Shown in pieces: positions 9,468 to 18,563 of a DNA stretch of 64,000 nt. Position 1 is the first letter of the stretch; the number at the start of each line of letters is the position of its first letter. Made by a program: the position numbers and the translations under genes. This stretch comes from Xaviernesmea oryzae (GTDB lineage Bacteria; Pseudomonadota; Alphaproteobacteria; Rhizobiales; Rhizobiaceae). Under the pieces are notes generated by a model that saw nothing but the letters and a program-made list of their open reading frames with translations, was not told where the DNA came from and searched no databases. The stretch spans positions 353,967 to 417,966 of the forward strand of contig NZ_FOAM01000002.1 in assembly GCF_900109605.1 (NCBI RefSeq), in the 5' to 3' direction.

Positions 9468-10757
9468 TCAGGCCGCGGGCGCGATCCGCGACACAAGGAT
9501 CTTGTCGATCCGCCGGCTGTCCATGTCGATGACCTCGAAGCGATAGCCGAAGGCCTCGGTCACATCGCCTTCTTCCGGGGTCTTGCGCAGCTCCTGCACG
9601 AGGAAGCCGGCGATGGTCTCATAACGCCCATCCGCTTCGATCTCTTCGATGCCGATGGTCAGGATCACCTCATCGATCGGCGTGCGTCCATCCACCAGAT
9701 AGGAGCCATCCTCGCGTTCCCGGATCAGCGCATGTTCCAGATCGTCGTAATTGGACGGCAAGACGCCGACGATCGCTTCCAGAATATCGGCCAGCGTCAG
9801 AATGCCTTCGATGCTGCCATATTCGTCGACGATGATCGCCATGTTGATCCGCGAGGACTTGAAGGCTTCCAGCGCCTTCAGGCAGGAGGCGGTCTCCGGC
9901 AATGTGTGCAGCTCGCGTACGAAATTGCGTACGGAAAAACTGCTCGGCGTCACGGGGCTGTTCAGCACTTCCTTGACCAGCACCGCGCCCAGCACCTCGC
10001 CCGTGGCCGGATCCATCACCGGATAGCGCGAATGGGCGCTGCTCTCGATCTTGGCGCGCACCTCGTCCAGGCTGTCATCGGAGTCGATGAAATTCACCTC
10101 GGTGCGATGCGTCATGATGGTCTTCACATTGCGGTCGCCGAGCCGGATGATCCGGCGCAGCATCTCATGCTCCGACTTTTCAATGGCGCCGCTTTCGACG
10201 CCTTCAGCCATGATCGCCTGCACCTCCTCCTCGGTCACGGCATCCTTGTCTTCCTTGGCGCCGACAAGCCGAAGCACCAGGCCGGCCGATGCCTCGAACA
10301 AATAGACGACGGGCGCGACGATCCGCGACAGGATCGACATCGGACGGGCGACGAACATCGCCACCGCCTCGGAATTTTTCAACGCCAGCTGCTTCGGGAT
10401 GAGTTCGCCGATGACGACGGACAGATAGGTGATCAGGGACACGACGATCGCCACCGCAACGGGGCTGCCATAGGGCGCGATCCAGGAAATATCGTTCAGC
10501 ACCGGCGCCAGCTGATCGGCGATGGTGGCCCCGCCGTAGGCGCCTGCCAGAATGCCGACAAGCGTGATGCCGACCTGCACCGTCGAGAGAAAACGGCCGG
10601 GATCTTCGGCCAGTGCCAGTGCCACCTCGGCACGGGCATTGCCCTGGCGCGCCATCTGCCGCAGAAGCGGCTTACTGGCGGAAACGATCGCCATTTCGGA
10701 CATGGCGAAAAAGGCATTGACCAGGAGAAGAAGAAAAATAACAACGAGCTCGGACAT
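9468..10757 (-). CDS. CNNM/CorC-HlyC family membrane protein with CBS pair
   Basis: An inner-membrane protein of the family once called haemolysins, now linked to Mg2+/Co2+ efflux or regulation of metal transport. In 429 residues it shows a DUF21 (CNNM) transmembrane domain at about 1-175 (four hydrophobic segments, with MSEMAIVSASKPLLRQ after the first and VVIGELIPKQLAL), a CBS pair at about 205-325 (KTIMTHRTEVNFID and INMAIIVDEYGSIEG), and a C-terminal CorC/HlyC domain at about 345-425. The ATG start is at 10757. It stands alone; the 231 bases up to the GntR gene show no clear gene. Confidence 0.92.
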   Translation of the reverse strand: MSELVVIFLLLLVNAFFAMSEMAIVSASKPLLRQMARQGNARAEVALALAEDPGRFLSTVQVGITLVGILAGAYGGATIADQLAPVLNDISWIAPYGSPVAVAIVVSLITYLSVVIGELIPKQLALKNSEAVAMFVARPMSILSRIVAPVVYLFEASAGLVLRLVGAKEDKDAVTEEEVQAIMAEGVESGAIEKSEHEMLRRIIRLGDRNVKTIMTHRTEVNFIDSDDSLDEVRAKIESSAHSRYPVMDPATGEVLGAVLVKEVLNSPVTPSSFSVRNFVRELHTLPETASCLKALEAFKSSRINMAIIVDEYGSIEGILTLADILEAIVGVLPSNYDDLEHALIREREDGSYLVDGRTPIDEVILTIGIEEIEADGRYETIAGFLVQELRKTPEEGDVTEAFGYRFEVIDMDSRRIDKILVSRIAPAA

Positions 10758-10988
10758 ATATCCTCGGAAAAAACCGCTCGCCTAACCCGAGTGATCAGGA
10801 TGGCGGGCCGGCGCAATGTCGCATCACATAGGCCGGCGGGGCAAGTCCAGCAAGCGCGAAAGCTGCGCATGCCGGCCACCATTTCTGGATAAGCCTCTGC
10901 GGCCGATCGTCTTTTTTGGCGGCATGGAATAGCTGGGGATGATCTGCGTACAGGTGTGATCACCGCGCGAAAGCGAAATTCCCGCCGC

Positions 10989-11750
10989 TCAGGAGGTGGA
11001 AAGCGCTTCTGGCGTTGTGGCAAGCGCCTTGTGAACGCGGTCATGACCGACACGGATGACGTCTTCCATGGCAGCGCGGGCGCCCGCCTCGTCACGCCGG
11101 CTGATCTCTTCGACGATGCGGATATGCGAACGCGCAACCTCGTCTATACGTTCGCGGCCCGAGGCCGGTGAGCTCAGCTTGAAGACGCTGGCAAGCGCCG
11201 TTTCGATCAAGCTGCCGACCGTGCGCATGAACGGATTGCCGGAAGCGTCCGCCACGGCCAGATGGAATTTCAGGTCGGCATTGGCCAGCGAAGAGGCGGT
11301 ATGGTCGGGATCGCCCATCGCCACCGCCAGCCGCATCATATTGCTGATTTCCGCTTCGCTGGCATTGAGCGCGGCAAGGGCTGCGGCATGGGGCTCGAAG
11401 GCGAGACGCACCTCTCGCAGATGCCGCAGGAAGGCCTCGTCGATCCCGGCGTGGAAATGCCAGGTCAGCACATCGCCGTCGAACAGGTTCCAGGCGGTGC
11501 GCGGCGTGACCCGGGTGCCGATGCGCGCCCGCGCCACCACCAGGCCCTTGGCAGCCAGGGTCTTCATCGCCTCGCGCAGCACGGTGCGCGAGACCTTGAA
11601 GCGAAAGGCCAGCTCGGCATCGCCCGGCAGAGTCGCACCGACGGGGTATTCCCCCGAGACGATCGCCTGGCCGAGCGCGAGAACGACCTGCCCATGGCTG
11701 GTGCGCGTGCCCTCGCCGCTGATAACCGTCTCCAGCAGCCCCTTGCTCAA
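10989..11750 (-). CDS. FadR-subfamily (GntR) transcriptional regulator
   Basis: In this 253-residue regulator, a winged helix at about 15-80 (LPGDAELAFRFKVSRTVLREAMKTLAAKGLV) precedes an all-helical FCD ligand domain at about 100-230 with the metal-binding pattern seen in FadR relatives (FEPHAAALAA, HLAVADASGN, HIRIVEEI). It is the last gene of the ytf sugar-transport operon, three bases after yjfF, so it most likely senses the imported sugar or a product of it and controls the operon. The start appears to be TTG 11750 without a clear ribosome site, which suggests coupling to yjfF; the exact start is uncertain. A fitting operator lies before ytfQ (16588-16605). Confidence 0.9.
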   Translation of the reverse strand: MSKGLLETVISGEGTRTSHGQVVLALGQAIVSGEYPVGATLPGDAELAFRFKVSRTVLREAMKTLAAKGLVVARARIGTRVTPRTAWNLFDGDVLTWHFHAGIDEAFLRHLREVRLAFEPHAAALAALNASEAEISNMMRLAVAMGDPDHTASSLANADLKFHLAVADASGNPFMRTVGSLIETALASVFKLSSPASGRERIDEVARSHIRIVEEISRRDEAGARAAMEDVIRVGHDRVHKALATTPEALSTS

Positions 11751-11753
11751 GAT

Positions 11754-12734
11754 TTATGCCCCCTTCACGCTCAGTGCCCGTCCACCCCTGGACAGCGACA
11801 GGATGCCCTTCTGCAGAAGGATGAAGGCAAACAGCAAACCACCGATCAGGATCTTGGTCCACCAGCTCGACAGCGTGCCGTCGAAGGTGATGTAGGTTTG
11901 GATCAGCCCCTGGATCAGCACGCCGATCAGCGTGCCACCAACGAAGCCGGCCCCGCCGGTCAAGAGCGTTCCGCCGATGACGACGGCGGCGATGGCATCC
12001 AGCTCAACGCCGACTGTCGCCAACGAGTAGCCGGCCGAGGTGTAGAGCGAATAGGCGATGCCGGATAGGCCAGCGACGAAGCCGGAGAGCGCGTAGATGC
12101 CGATGGTGGTGCGGCCGACCGGCACGCCCATCAGCGCTGCCGTATGGGCACCGCCGCCCAGCGCATAGACATTGGTGCCGAAGCGCGTGCGCTGAGCAAT
12201 GAGGATGCCAAGAGCGAAGACGACCAGCATGGCTCCGCCGATCAGCGTCAGCCGCCCGCCGCCGGGCATCACCCAGTAGAGGCTCTTCAAGGTCGCATAG
12301 AACGGATGGCGGATCGGGATCGAGTCGATCGACAGGACAAAGGCCATACCCCGCGCCAGGAACATGCCCGCCAGCGTGACGATGAAGGGCGGCATTTCCA
12401 GGAAATGGATGATGGCCCCCATCACCGCGCCGAAGGCTGTCGCAATGGCCAGCGCCAGCACGAAGGCAAAGAGCGGGTGGATGCTGGTCCGCTCCAGAAC
12501 GACCGCCAGGAACACGCCGGTAAAGGCGATGACCGAGCCGATCGAGAGGTCGATGCCTCCGGACAGGATGACGAAGGTCATGCCGACGGCGGCGATGCCG
12601 AGAAAGGCGTTGTCGGTCAGAAGATTGCCGATCACCCGCGTCGACAGCATCGATGGATACTGGAAGGCGCAGAGGGCGAAGGCGACGACGAAGATCACCA
12701 GCGTTGCATAGAGCGGAAGGGTCTTGGCATTCAT
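11754..12734 (-). CDS. yjfF: Sugar ABC transporter permease, YjfF type
   Basis: An inner-membrane permease of the CUT2/RbsC class with 326 residues and about nine hydrophobic spans. Family signatures are LSGGIDLSIGSVIAFTGVF and the EAA-like loop AALMGVPVGRTTIGIYALSGFVAGLSGI. With YtfT it forms the heterodimeric channel of the YtfQ-YtfR-YtfT-YjfF importer, which takes up galactofuranose in E. coli; rhizobial relatives may carry other pentoses or hexoses. Its start overlaps the ytfT stop by four bases. Confidence 0.9.
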   Translation of the reverse strand: MNAKTLPLYATLVIFVVAFALCAFQYPSMLSTRVIGNLLTDNAFLGIAAVGMTFVILSGGIDLSIGSVIAFTGVFLAVVLERTSIHPLFAFVLALAIATAFGAVMGAIIHFLEMPPFIVTLAGMFLARGMAFVLSIDSIPIRHPFYATLKSLYWVMPGGGRLTLIGGAMLVVFALGILIAQRTRFGTNVYALGGGAHTAALMGVPVGRTTIGIYALSGFVAGLSGIAYSLYTSAGYSLATVGVELDAIAAVVIGGTLLTGGAGFVGGTLIGVLIQGLIQTYITFDGTLSSWWTKILIGGLLFAFILLQKGILSLSRGGRALSVKGA

Positions 12735-13777
12735 GGCGCGGTCCGTTCGATCGTTTTGTCCTTCTGCATGCCGACGGCTGGCGCAGCCGGCCCGGCGGGC
12801 TTGGCGAACGCGGCCAGATGCGACATGCGCGGCGACTGGATCAGAAGGATCAGCACGATGATCGCCGCCTTGATGATCAGATTGAATTCCGGCGGAAAAC
12901 CCGAAAGCAGGATGCCGGTGTTGACCGACTGGATGATCATGGCGCCGATCAGCGAGGCGATGATGCTGAAGCGACCGCCCAGCAGCGAGTTGCCGCCGAC
13001 CACGACGGCCAGGATCGCATCCAGCTCAAGCCAGAGACCGGCATTGTTGGCGTCGGCCCCGCGAATATCGGCGGTGACGACCAGGCCGGCGAGCGCGGCG
13101 CACAAGCCGGAAAGCATATAGGCCGACATCAGGAAGGCCGGCGCCTGGATGCCGGAGAGCATGGCCGCCCGCCGGTTGACGCCAGTCGCCTCGATCATCA
13201 GGCCAAGCGCGGTGCGCCGAACGATCAACGCCACGGCTATGCCGAAGACCAGCCAGAGCACGACAGGCATGGGCAGGCCGAAGACGCTGCCGCTGCCGAT
13301 GAAGATCAGGCCCGGATCGTTGAAGGTGAGGATCGCACCCTCGGTGATCAGCTGGGCGATACCGCGTCCGGCCACCATCAGCACCAGCGTGGCGACGATG
13401 GGCTGAATATTCAGGAAGGCGACGAGAACGCCGTTCCACAAGCCGCAGAGAAGACCGATTCCCAGGCTCATGGCCAGGGTGACGACGAGCGGATCACCGC
13501 GCACGCTGGAGGATGCGGCAACGGCGCCGCAGATGGCCATGACGGCGCCGACCGAGAGATCGATGCCGCGCGTGGCGATCACCAGCGTCATGCCCACCGC
13601 CAACAGCGCCACCGGCGCACCGCGGTTCATGACGTCGATCAGGCTGCCATAGAGGCGGCCATTCTGCATCTCGACGGTGAAGAACCCGGGAAAACTCAGC
13701 CAGATCAGCAGGAGGATGGCGACCAGCGCCACGATCTGCGGCAGAAGCCGCCAGCCCAAAGCCTTCGCGCCACTCAT
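12731..13777 (-). CDS. ytfT: Sugar ABC transporter permease, YtfT type
   Basis: The second CUT2 permease of the operon, 348 residues, with about nine membrane spans and the signatures ATRGIDLSVGAVMAICGAV and INRRAAMLSGI-like (here VNRRAAMLSGIQ). The C-terminal 35 residues after the last span are soluble and rich in alanine, proline and charged residues. It overlaps ytfR and yjfF by four bases each, so the three genes are translationally coupled. Confidence 0.9.
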   Translation of the reverse strand: MSGAKALGWRLLPQIVALVAILLLIWLSFPGFFTVEMQNGRLYGSLIDVMNRGAPVALLAVGMTLVIATRGIDLSVGAVMAICGAVAASSSVRGDPLVVTLAMSLGIGLLCGLWNGVLVAFLNIQPIVATLVLMVAGRGIAQLITEGAILTFNDPGLIFIGSGSVFGLPMPVVLWLVFGIAVALIVRRTALGLMIEATGVNRRAAMLSGIQAPAFLMSAYMLSGLCAALAGLVVTADIRGADANNAGLWLELDAILAVVVGGNSLLGGRFSIIASLIGAMIIQSVNTGILLSGFPPEFNLIIKAAIIVLILLIQSPRMSHLAAFAKPAGPAAPAVGMQKDKTIERTAP

Positions 13778-15288
13778 GATGCGCGTCTCCTGTCCTGTCC
13801 GGCAATCGCCTCGACAATGTTTTCGGTGGTCACGTCGCCGCCGACCAGTTCGGCCACATGCTCGCGGTCGCGCAAGACGATGACGCGATGGCTATAGGCG
13901 ACCAGCTCGTCCAGCTCGGACGAAATCACCAGAAGCGACATGCCTTGCGCGCAGAGGCTCTCGATCAGCCGGATAATTTCGGCATGGGCGCCAACGTCGA
14001 TGCCGCGCGTGGGCTCGTCCAGAATCAGAAATTCCGGATTGGTGGCGAGCCAGCGCGCGAGGATCGCCTTCTGCTGATTGCCGCCCGACAAGAGGCGGAT
14101 CGGCTTCTCGCGGTCGGTGGTGCGGATATCCAGCGCTTTGATGTAACGATCTGCCAGCGCGTCCTGCTCCTTGCGCGAAAGCGGGCGCATCCAGCCGCGT
14201 CGGGCCTGGAGGGCCAAGGCGATATTTTCGCGCACGGAGAGATCGCCGATAATGCCGTCGACCTTGCGATCTTCGGGACAGAAGCCGAAGCCTCTGGCAA
14301 TCGCCGCACGCGGCGATGCCAGCGAGAGACGCTCGCCTTCCCGCTCGCATGTGCCGCTGTCGGCGGTCTCGACCCCGAAAAGCAGCTCCGCCGTTTCCGT
14401 GCGGCCCGAGCCGAGCAACCCGGCCATACCGACCACCTCACCCTGGCGGATTTCAAGATCGAAGGGCTTGATCTTGCCGGTCTTGCCAAGTCCATGAAAC
14501 GCATAGCGCACCGGCCCGGCATTCTCGACATGCGTATCGGCTGCCTTTTCGGTGGCATGCAGCTCGTGACCGAGCATCATGGTGACGAGATCCTTGCGCG
14601 GCAGCTGCGCAGTCTCGCGCGTGCCGACAAGACGGCCGTTGCGCAGCACGGTGATGCGGTCGGAGATCGCATAGACCTGCTCGAAGAAATGGGTGATGAA
14701 GACAATGCCCAGGCCCTTCGCCTGAAGGTCGCGCACAATGCGGAAGAGCATGCGCACTTCCTGCGCATCCAGGCTTGCCGTCGGCTCATCGAGAATGAGA
14801 ACCTTGCCGGAGAGATCGACCGCGCGGGCAATGGCGATCACCTGCTGGACGGCGACCGAATAGCTCGCCAGTGGTGCGCTGACGTCGATGTCCATGTCGT
14901 AGCCCGCCAGCAGCGCCCGGGCGCGCCGGTTCATCTCGCCGGGCGCCACGAGGCCGAAGCGGCGTGGCTGACGACCGAGAAACAGGTTTTCCGCGACTGA
15001 GAGATTGGGCAGGAGATTGACCTCCTGATAGACCGTGCCGATGCCGAGCTTTTGCGCGTCCAGCGGATCGCGCGGGTCGATCGGCACGCCATCGAGCTCG
15101 ACGCGGCCACCGTCGCGGCGGTAGGCGCCCGTCAGGCATTTGATCAGGGTCGATTTGCCGGCGCCATTTTCGCCGAGCAGCGCATGGACTTCACCGCGAC
15201 GCAGCTCGAAATCGACGCCATCCAGCGCGCGGGCGCCCGGAAAGGTCTTGACGATGCCGGTGGCGGTGAGAACGGCGGACGAAGCCAT
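13774..15288 (-). CDS. ytfR: Sugar ABC transporter ATP-binding protein, YtfR type (two nucleotide-binding domains)
   Basis: The ATPase of the importer, 504 residues. The first domain has Walker A LLGENGAGKSTL near residues 37-48 and Walker B LILDEPTASLD, with a changed signature loop (YSVAVQQ). The second domain has a degenerate Walker A (LLGSGRTET) but a perfect signature LLSGGNQQK and LILDEPTRGIDVG. This asymmetry is normal for sugar importers of the RbsA/MglA/YtfR group. The ATG is at 15288; 286 bases separate it from the ytfQ stop. Confidence 0.93.
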   Translation of the reverse strand: MASSAVLTATGIVKTFPGARALDGVDFELRRGEVHALLGENGAGKSTLIKCLTGAYRRDGGRVELDGVPIDPRDPLDAQKLGIGTVYQEVNLLPNLSVAENLFLGRQPRRFGLVAPGEMNRRARALLAGYDMDIDVSAPLASYSVAVQQVIAIARAVDLSGKVLILDEPTASLDAQEVRMLFRIVRDLQAKGLGIVFITHFFEQVYAISDRITVLRNGRLVGTRETAQLPRKDLVTMMLGHELHATEKAADTHVENAGPVRYAFHGLGKTGKIKPFDLEIRQGEVVGMAGLLGSGRTETAELLFGVETADSGTCEREGERLSLASPRAAIARGFGFCPEDRKVDGIIGDLSVRENIALALQARRGWMRPLSRKEQDALADRYIKALDIRTTDREKPIRLLSGGNQQKAILARWLATNPEFLILDEPTRGIDVGAHAEIIRLIESLCAQGMSLLVISSELDELVAYSHRVIVLRDREHVAELVGGDVTTENIVEAIAGQDRRRAS

Positions 15289-15528
15289 CCAACTGTCCCT
15301 TCTGTGAATGATGTGTATTGCCTGGAGGCAAAGCCATGTTCAGGCAGGCACGGAGGCGCCAAGCGGCCCGGAAAGACAGCGCGTGACCCCGGGGAAGCCG
15401 GCGCGACGGCAAGATCCCGCGCCCAAAACGCGCAGGAGATGCAGCGATATCTCCATTTCGCGCGCAGCTCGTCGCCAGATCGCATCCGGTCGAAGACATC
15501 GCGCAGGCCGGGCGATCGGTCCGAAAGA

Positions 15529-15558
15529 CCGGCGTCGGGAGAGAGTTCCCGCCGCCGG
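15529..15558 (-). other. Stem-loop just after ytfQ (probable mRNA-stabilising hairpin)
   Basis: The plus strand reads CCGGCGTCGGGA (15529-15540), six bases, then TCCCGCCGCCGG (15547-15558): a 12-base inverted repeat with one mismatch, starting 17 bases past the ytfQ stop. It has no T-run. Such hairpins between a binding-protein gene and the rest of a transport operon usually protect the upstream mRNA, so that the binding protein is made in excess. The remaining 240 bases up to ytfR hold no gene that I can support. Confidence 0.6.
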
Positions 15559-15574
15559 CCGCAAGCTCAAAGGC

Positions 15575-16537
15575 TTAGTAGCCCAGGCCCTTCTTCTGCT
15601 CATAGACGGCCTTCGGGTCGTCCTTCTGGGTGTAGAGCTTGGATTCGGTCTGGATCCACTTCGGCGGCTCCTTGCCATCCTTCTTATAGGCGGCGAGTGC
15701 GTCGAAGGCCGGGCCGGCCATGTTCGGGGTCAGCTCGACCGTGGCGTTAGCTTCGCCGGCAGCCATGGCCTGGAAGATATCCGGAACAGCGTCGATCGAT
15801 ACGACGAGAATGTCCTTGCCCGGCTTCAGACCGGCTTCCTTGATCGCCTGGATGGCGCCGACGGCCATGTCGTCATTATGCGCGTAGAGTGCGCAAATGT
15901 TCTTGCCGCCGCCTTCGGCCTTCAGGAAGCTTTCCATGACTTCCTTGCCCTTGGTGCGGGTGAAGTCGCCGGTCTGGCTGCGGACGATCTTCAGGTTGTC
16001 GTGGCCCTTCAGCGCCTGCTCGAAGCCCTTCTTGCGGTCGATGGCCGGCGACGAGCCGGTCGTACCCTGAAGCTCGACCACATTGCAGGGCTTGCCGGCA
16101 ACGGTGTCCACCAGCCACTTGCCGGCGACATTGCCTTCGTGAACCAGGTCAGAGGTCACTGCCGTCAGGTAGAGGTCCTTCGGCGCATCGACCGTACGGT
16201 CGAGCAGAACGACCGGGATCTTGGCATCCTTGGCCTCGGTCAGCACTTCATCCCAACCGGTGGCGACGACGGGTGCGATCAGGATCGCGTCCACGCCCTG
16301 GGCGATGAACGAACGAACGGCCTTGATCTGGTTTTCCTGCTTCTGCTGAGCATCGGCGAACTTCAGATCGATACCGCGCTTTTCGGCCTGCTGCTTCGTC
16401 AGCGTGGTCTCGGCGGCGCGCCAACCAGACTCGGAGCCGATCTGTGAAAAGCCGACCGTCATATCCGCCGCATGGGCGGAGCCGAACAGGCAGGCGGCCA
16501 GAACCGTGGCACTGGCAAGTGCAGTCTTCAACGTCAT
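15575..16537 (-). CDS. ytfQ: Periplasmic sugar-binding protein, YtfQ type
   Basis: The solute receptor of the ytf importer, 320 residues with a signal peptide at about 1-23 (ending SAHAAD) and a type-1 periplasmic binding fold. Visible family stretches are MTVGFSQIGSESGWRAAE, VVLLDRTVDAP, GTTGSSPAIDRKKGFEQAL and YAHNDDMAVGAIQAIKEAG, characteristic of YtfQ (galactofuranose receptor) relatives. It is the first gene of the operon. Upstream lies a palindrome that fits a FadR-type regulator. Confidence 0.93.
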   Translation of the reverse strand: MTLKTALASATVLAACLFGSAHAADMTVGFSQIGSESGWRAAETTLTKQQAEKRGIDLKFADAQQKQENQIKAVRSFIAQGVDAILIAPVVATGWDEVLTEAKDAKIPVVLLDRTVDAPKDLYLTAVTSDLVHEGNVAGKWLVDTVAGKPCNVVELQGTTGSSPAIDRKKGFEQALKGHDNLKIVRSQTGDFTRTKGKEVMESFLKAEGGGKNICALYAHNDDMAVGAIQAIKEAGLKPGKDILVVSIDAVPDIFQAMAAGEANATVELTPNMAGPAFDALAAYKKDGKEPPKWIQTESKLYTQKDDPKAVYEQKKGLGY

Positions 16538-16587
16538 GATAAAGTCTCCCTAAACGCTGCTCCTCAACAGCTGGGCACAAAAAATCA

Positions 16588-16605
16588 TACAGTAATACTA
16601 TTGTA
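16588..16605. promoter_or_regulatory. Candidate FadR-type operator before ytfQ
   Basis: The imperfect palindrome TACAGTAATACTATTGTA matches its own complement at 14 of 18 positions. Its core GTAATAC agrees with the GT-N3-AC half-sites known for FadR-subfamily GntR regulators. It sits about 50-68 bases upstream of the ytfQ ATG, in an AT-rich stretch where a promoter is expected, and the operon encodes such a regulator at 10989-11750. Confidence 0.5.
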
Positions 16606-16687
16606 AAGATGGAATCTCGGGTTTTCAGAGGAATTGCCAAACGAGACGCGTAGGCGGACCGCGTGCCGTCCGAAATCATAACGCCGC

Positions 16688-16725
16688 CTGCCTGAAAGGG
16701 ACAAGCGGCGCTTTTTTTCAGGCAG
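16688..16725. terminator. Inverted repeat downstream of the DUF839 gene, possible terminator
   Basis: CTGCCTGAAA (16688-16697) and TTTCAGGCAG (16716-16725) are perfect complementary arms. A second, overlapping pair GCCGC/GCGGC ends in a seven-base T-run on the plus strand. It begins 16 bases after the stop of the minus-strand DUF839 gene and lies between it and ytfQ. As a terminator for the minus strand it lacks a good U-run, so its role is uncertain. Confidence 0.45.
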
Positions 16726-16741
16726 TTAAGTGCGTTTCAGC

Positions 16742-18373
16742 TTACTTCTTGGCGACGATCTCGTAGGTGATGTTGTCGCCATGCTGCTGCGTGTAGAACA
16801 CGCGCCAGCCATTGGCGAAGGGTGTGGGAACCTTCATGCCCAACAGGCCCTCGATCGTCGCATTGCCGTCGGACACGTGGATACCGGTCAGTTCGTTGTC
16901 ACCGTCGTTCTTGAAGCCGGTTTCCTCGCCCTTTTCGCTCAGCGCGCTGTCGATCGTCGCGGACGGATCGCGGCCTTCGGCGATGAAGCGGACAGGCTCG
17001 GCGCCCTTGGCATAATCCGCCTTCAGGTCGATCAGATAGCCGCTGTCGAGCGCCTTGCGCTGGCTATGCGCGGTGTCGCCGTCATCCTCGACGACGGCGA
17101 TGGTATCACCATCCCAGAAGGCCAGGTTGTCGACGCCCGAATGGGCGACATCGCCGAGATATGCCAGCGAAAGCTCGGCATCATCAGCGGACGGGTTGGC
17201 CTGCTTGATCTTCAAAACCGCGCCGAACCCACCATATTCGCGACCAGCAGCCGTCTTGACATTGGTGTCGCCGGTCTCGGTAAAGTAGAATTCGGTGAAA
17301 TCCTTCCCCGGGCGGAACAGGCCGTTCTCCGGACGCTTCAGCGGCGAAGCGCCGGCTGCGCGGGCGCGTTCATAGGCGATGAAGGGCTCGGTGCCGTCCT
17401 TGTCGGTGTCATGCACCGTGACCCACTTGGCTTTTAGCGCCGTACCATAGGTGTGAAGCGCTTTGATGCCGGCCGACTTGATGTCGCCGTCGACATCGTC
17501 GGCATGGAAGGTGACCGGGGTGCCATCGGGCGCGGAATATTGCAGCGCCTGGAGCTTGCCGCCCTTGGACAAATCGGTCTTGTCCTTCGGCGTGAAGCGG
17601 TAGACGAAGGAGTTCGGCTGCTTGGCCTTTTCCAGCGTTTTTGAGGTCTTGCCGCCGGCATCTTCCACCAGCCAGATGTTACCATCCTTGTCGATCTGCA
17701 CGCCTTCATAGGACGCATGGCCAAAAACACCATGCAGCGTCGTGACCTTTGAGGGATAATCGAGCGTCGCGATCCAGACGCCGCCCTGCTTGCCTTCCTC
17801 GGCGGTCAGCAGAAGCTTCTTGGCAAAGGGGTCCCAGGTCGAGCCGTCATAGGTCTCCAACGGCTGGCCTTCGATATCGTGGGTCGCCATCAGCGTCACA
17901 CGATGCGCTTCGTCGGCATCGAGATTGATTCGGGTAAAGTAGCCCTGCGGCTTGCCGTCGATCTTGACGGCCGACTCATGGCCCTGGAACAGGAAATGCG
18001 TGCCGTAATCATAGGCCGGGTCCGCGCCCTTCTGCCCTTCCAGCACGAGATAGGTGTTCTTGTCCGGCTCGGTCTTGACCGCCTCGACGTCATGCGTCTT
18101 GGACTGCTGGTCGCCAGCCGCCGGCACCAGCGGACCATCGCCCTGATAGCCATAGGAGTGGAAGATGCCGGTGGCGCCGTCGAGCTTCATCGCGCCCTTG
18201 GCGACGGCGATCTGGGAAAGTTCAGGCGAAAGAACGGTTTCGGCCGGCTGGCCATCGACCTTTTCGACTGGCTTGGCGACATGCGTCGGATGCGCGGCGT
18301 CGCCCGCCATGGCGGGACAGAGAGAGGCGAACAGGCCGGCGGCAAGCGCGGTCGAATAAAGAAGTTTGGTCAT
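16742..18373 (-). CDS. Exported DUF839 (PhoX-like) protein
   Basis: A 543-residue secreted protein. I start it at ATG 18373 (GAGGA upstream) because it gives a clean Sec signal peptide, MTKLLYSTALAAGLFASLCP, cut near AMA-GD; an open frame reaches 18538 but adds unlike residues. The body has repeated beta-propeller-like stretches such as EGVQIDKDGNIWLVEDAGG and NLAFWDGDTIAVVEDDGDT, as in DUF839/PhoX proteins, some of which are calcium- and iron-dependent phosphatases. The signal lacks the twin arginines of classical PhoX, so phosphatase activity is only a possibility. It stands alone between the two transport operons. Confidence 0.75.
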   Translation of the reverse strand: MTKLLYSTALAAGLFASLCPAMAGDAAHPTHVAKPVEKVDGQPAETVLSPELSQIAVAKGAMKLDGATGIFHSYGYQGDGPLVPAAGDQQSKTHDVEAVKTEPDKNTYLVLEGQKGADPAYDYGTHFLFQGHESAVKIDGKPQGYFTRINLDADEAHRVTLMATHDIEGQPLETYDGSTWDPFAKKLLLTAEEGKQGGVWIATLDYPSKVTTLHGVFGHASYEGVQIDKDGNIWLVEDAGGKTSKTLEKAKQPNSFVYRFTPKDKTDLSKGGKLQALQYSAPDGTPVTFHADDVDGDIKSAGIKALHTYGTALKAKWVTVHDTDKDGTEPFIAYERARAAGASPLKRPENGLFRPGKDFTEFYFTETGDTNVKTAAGREYGGFGAVLKIKQANPSADDAELSLAYLGDVAHSGVDNLAFWDGDTIAVVEDDGDTAHSQRKALDSGYLIDLKADYAKGAEPVRFIAEGRDPSATIDSALSEKGEETGFKNDGDNELTGIHVSDGNATIEGLLGMKVPTPFANGWRVFYTQQHGDNITYEIVAKK

Positions 18374-18492
18374 GATATCCTCATGAGAATGGTCGCTGAA
18401 CAAGCCTGCGCTAGCAAGCGGCGATGACAGTCTCGTGAACACCATGTGATCGATACGATGCGCGTCGAGGGAATGACGGGAAGCCGGAATGC

Positions 18493-18523
18493 AAAACCCG
18501 GCGGCTCCTCTGGAACCGCCGGG
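18493..18523 (-). terminator. Rho-independent terminator of the BMP gene
   Basis: On the minus strand the eight-base arms CCCGGCGG and CCGCCGGG pair perfectly around an 11-base loop and are followed by TTTT. It begins about 41 bases after the stop of the BMP-family gene and ends that transport operon. Confidence 0.75.
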
Positions 18524-18563
18524 CTGAATTTTCCACATGCGTTACGGCACAGGGGCCAGATGC

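Noticed and set aside
9336..10892. A 518-codon plus-strand frame opposite the CNNM gene
   Set aside because: Antisense shadow with histidine/arginine/glutamine-rich composition; the minus strand encodes a clear CNNM protein.
12653..13897. A 414-codon plus-strand frame opposite the sugar permease genes
   Set aside because: Very rich in D, H, Q and R, a typical complement of membrane-protein codons; no start context.
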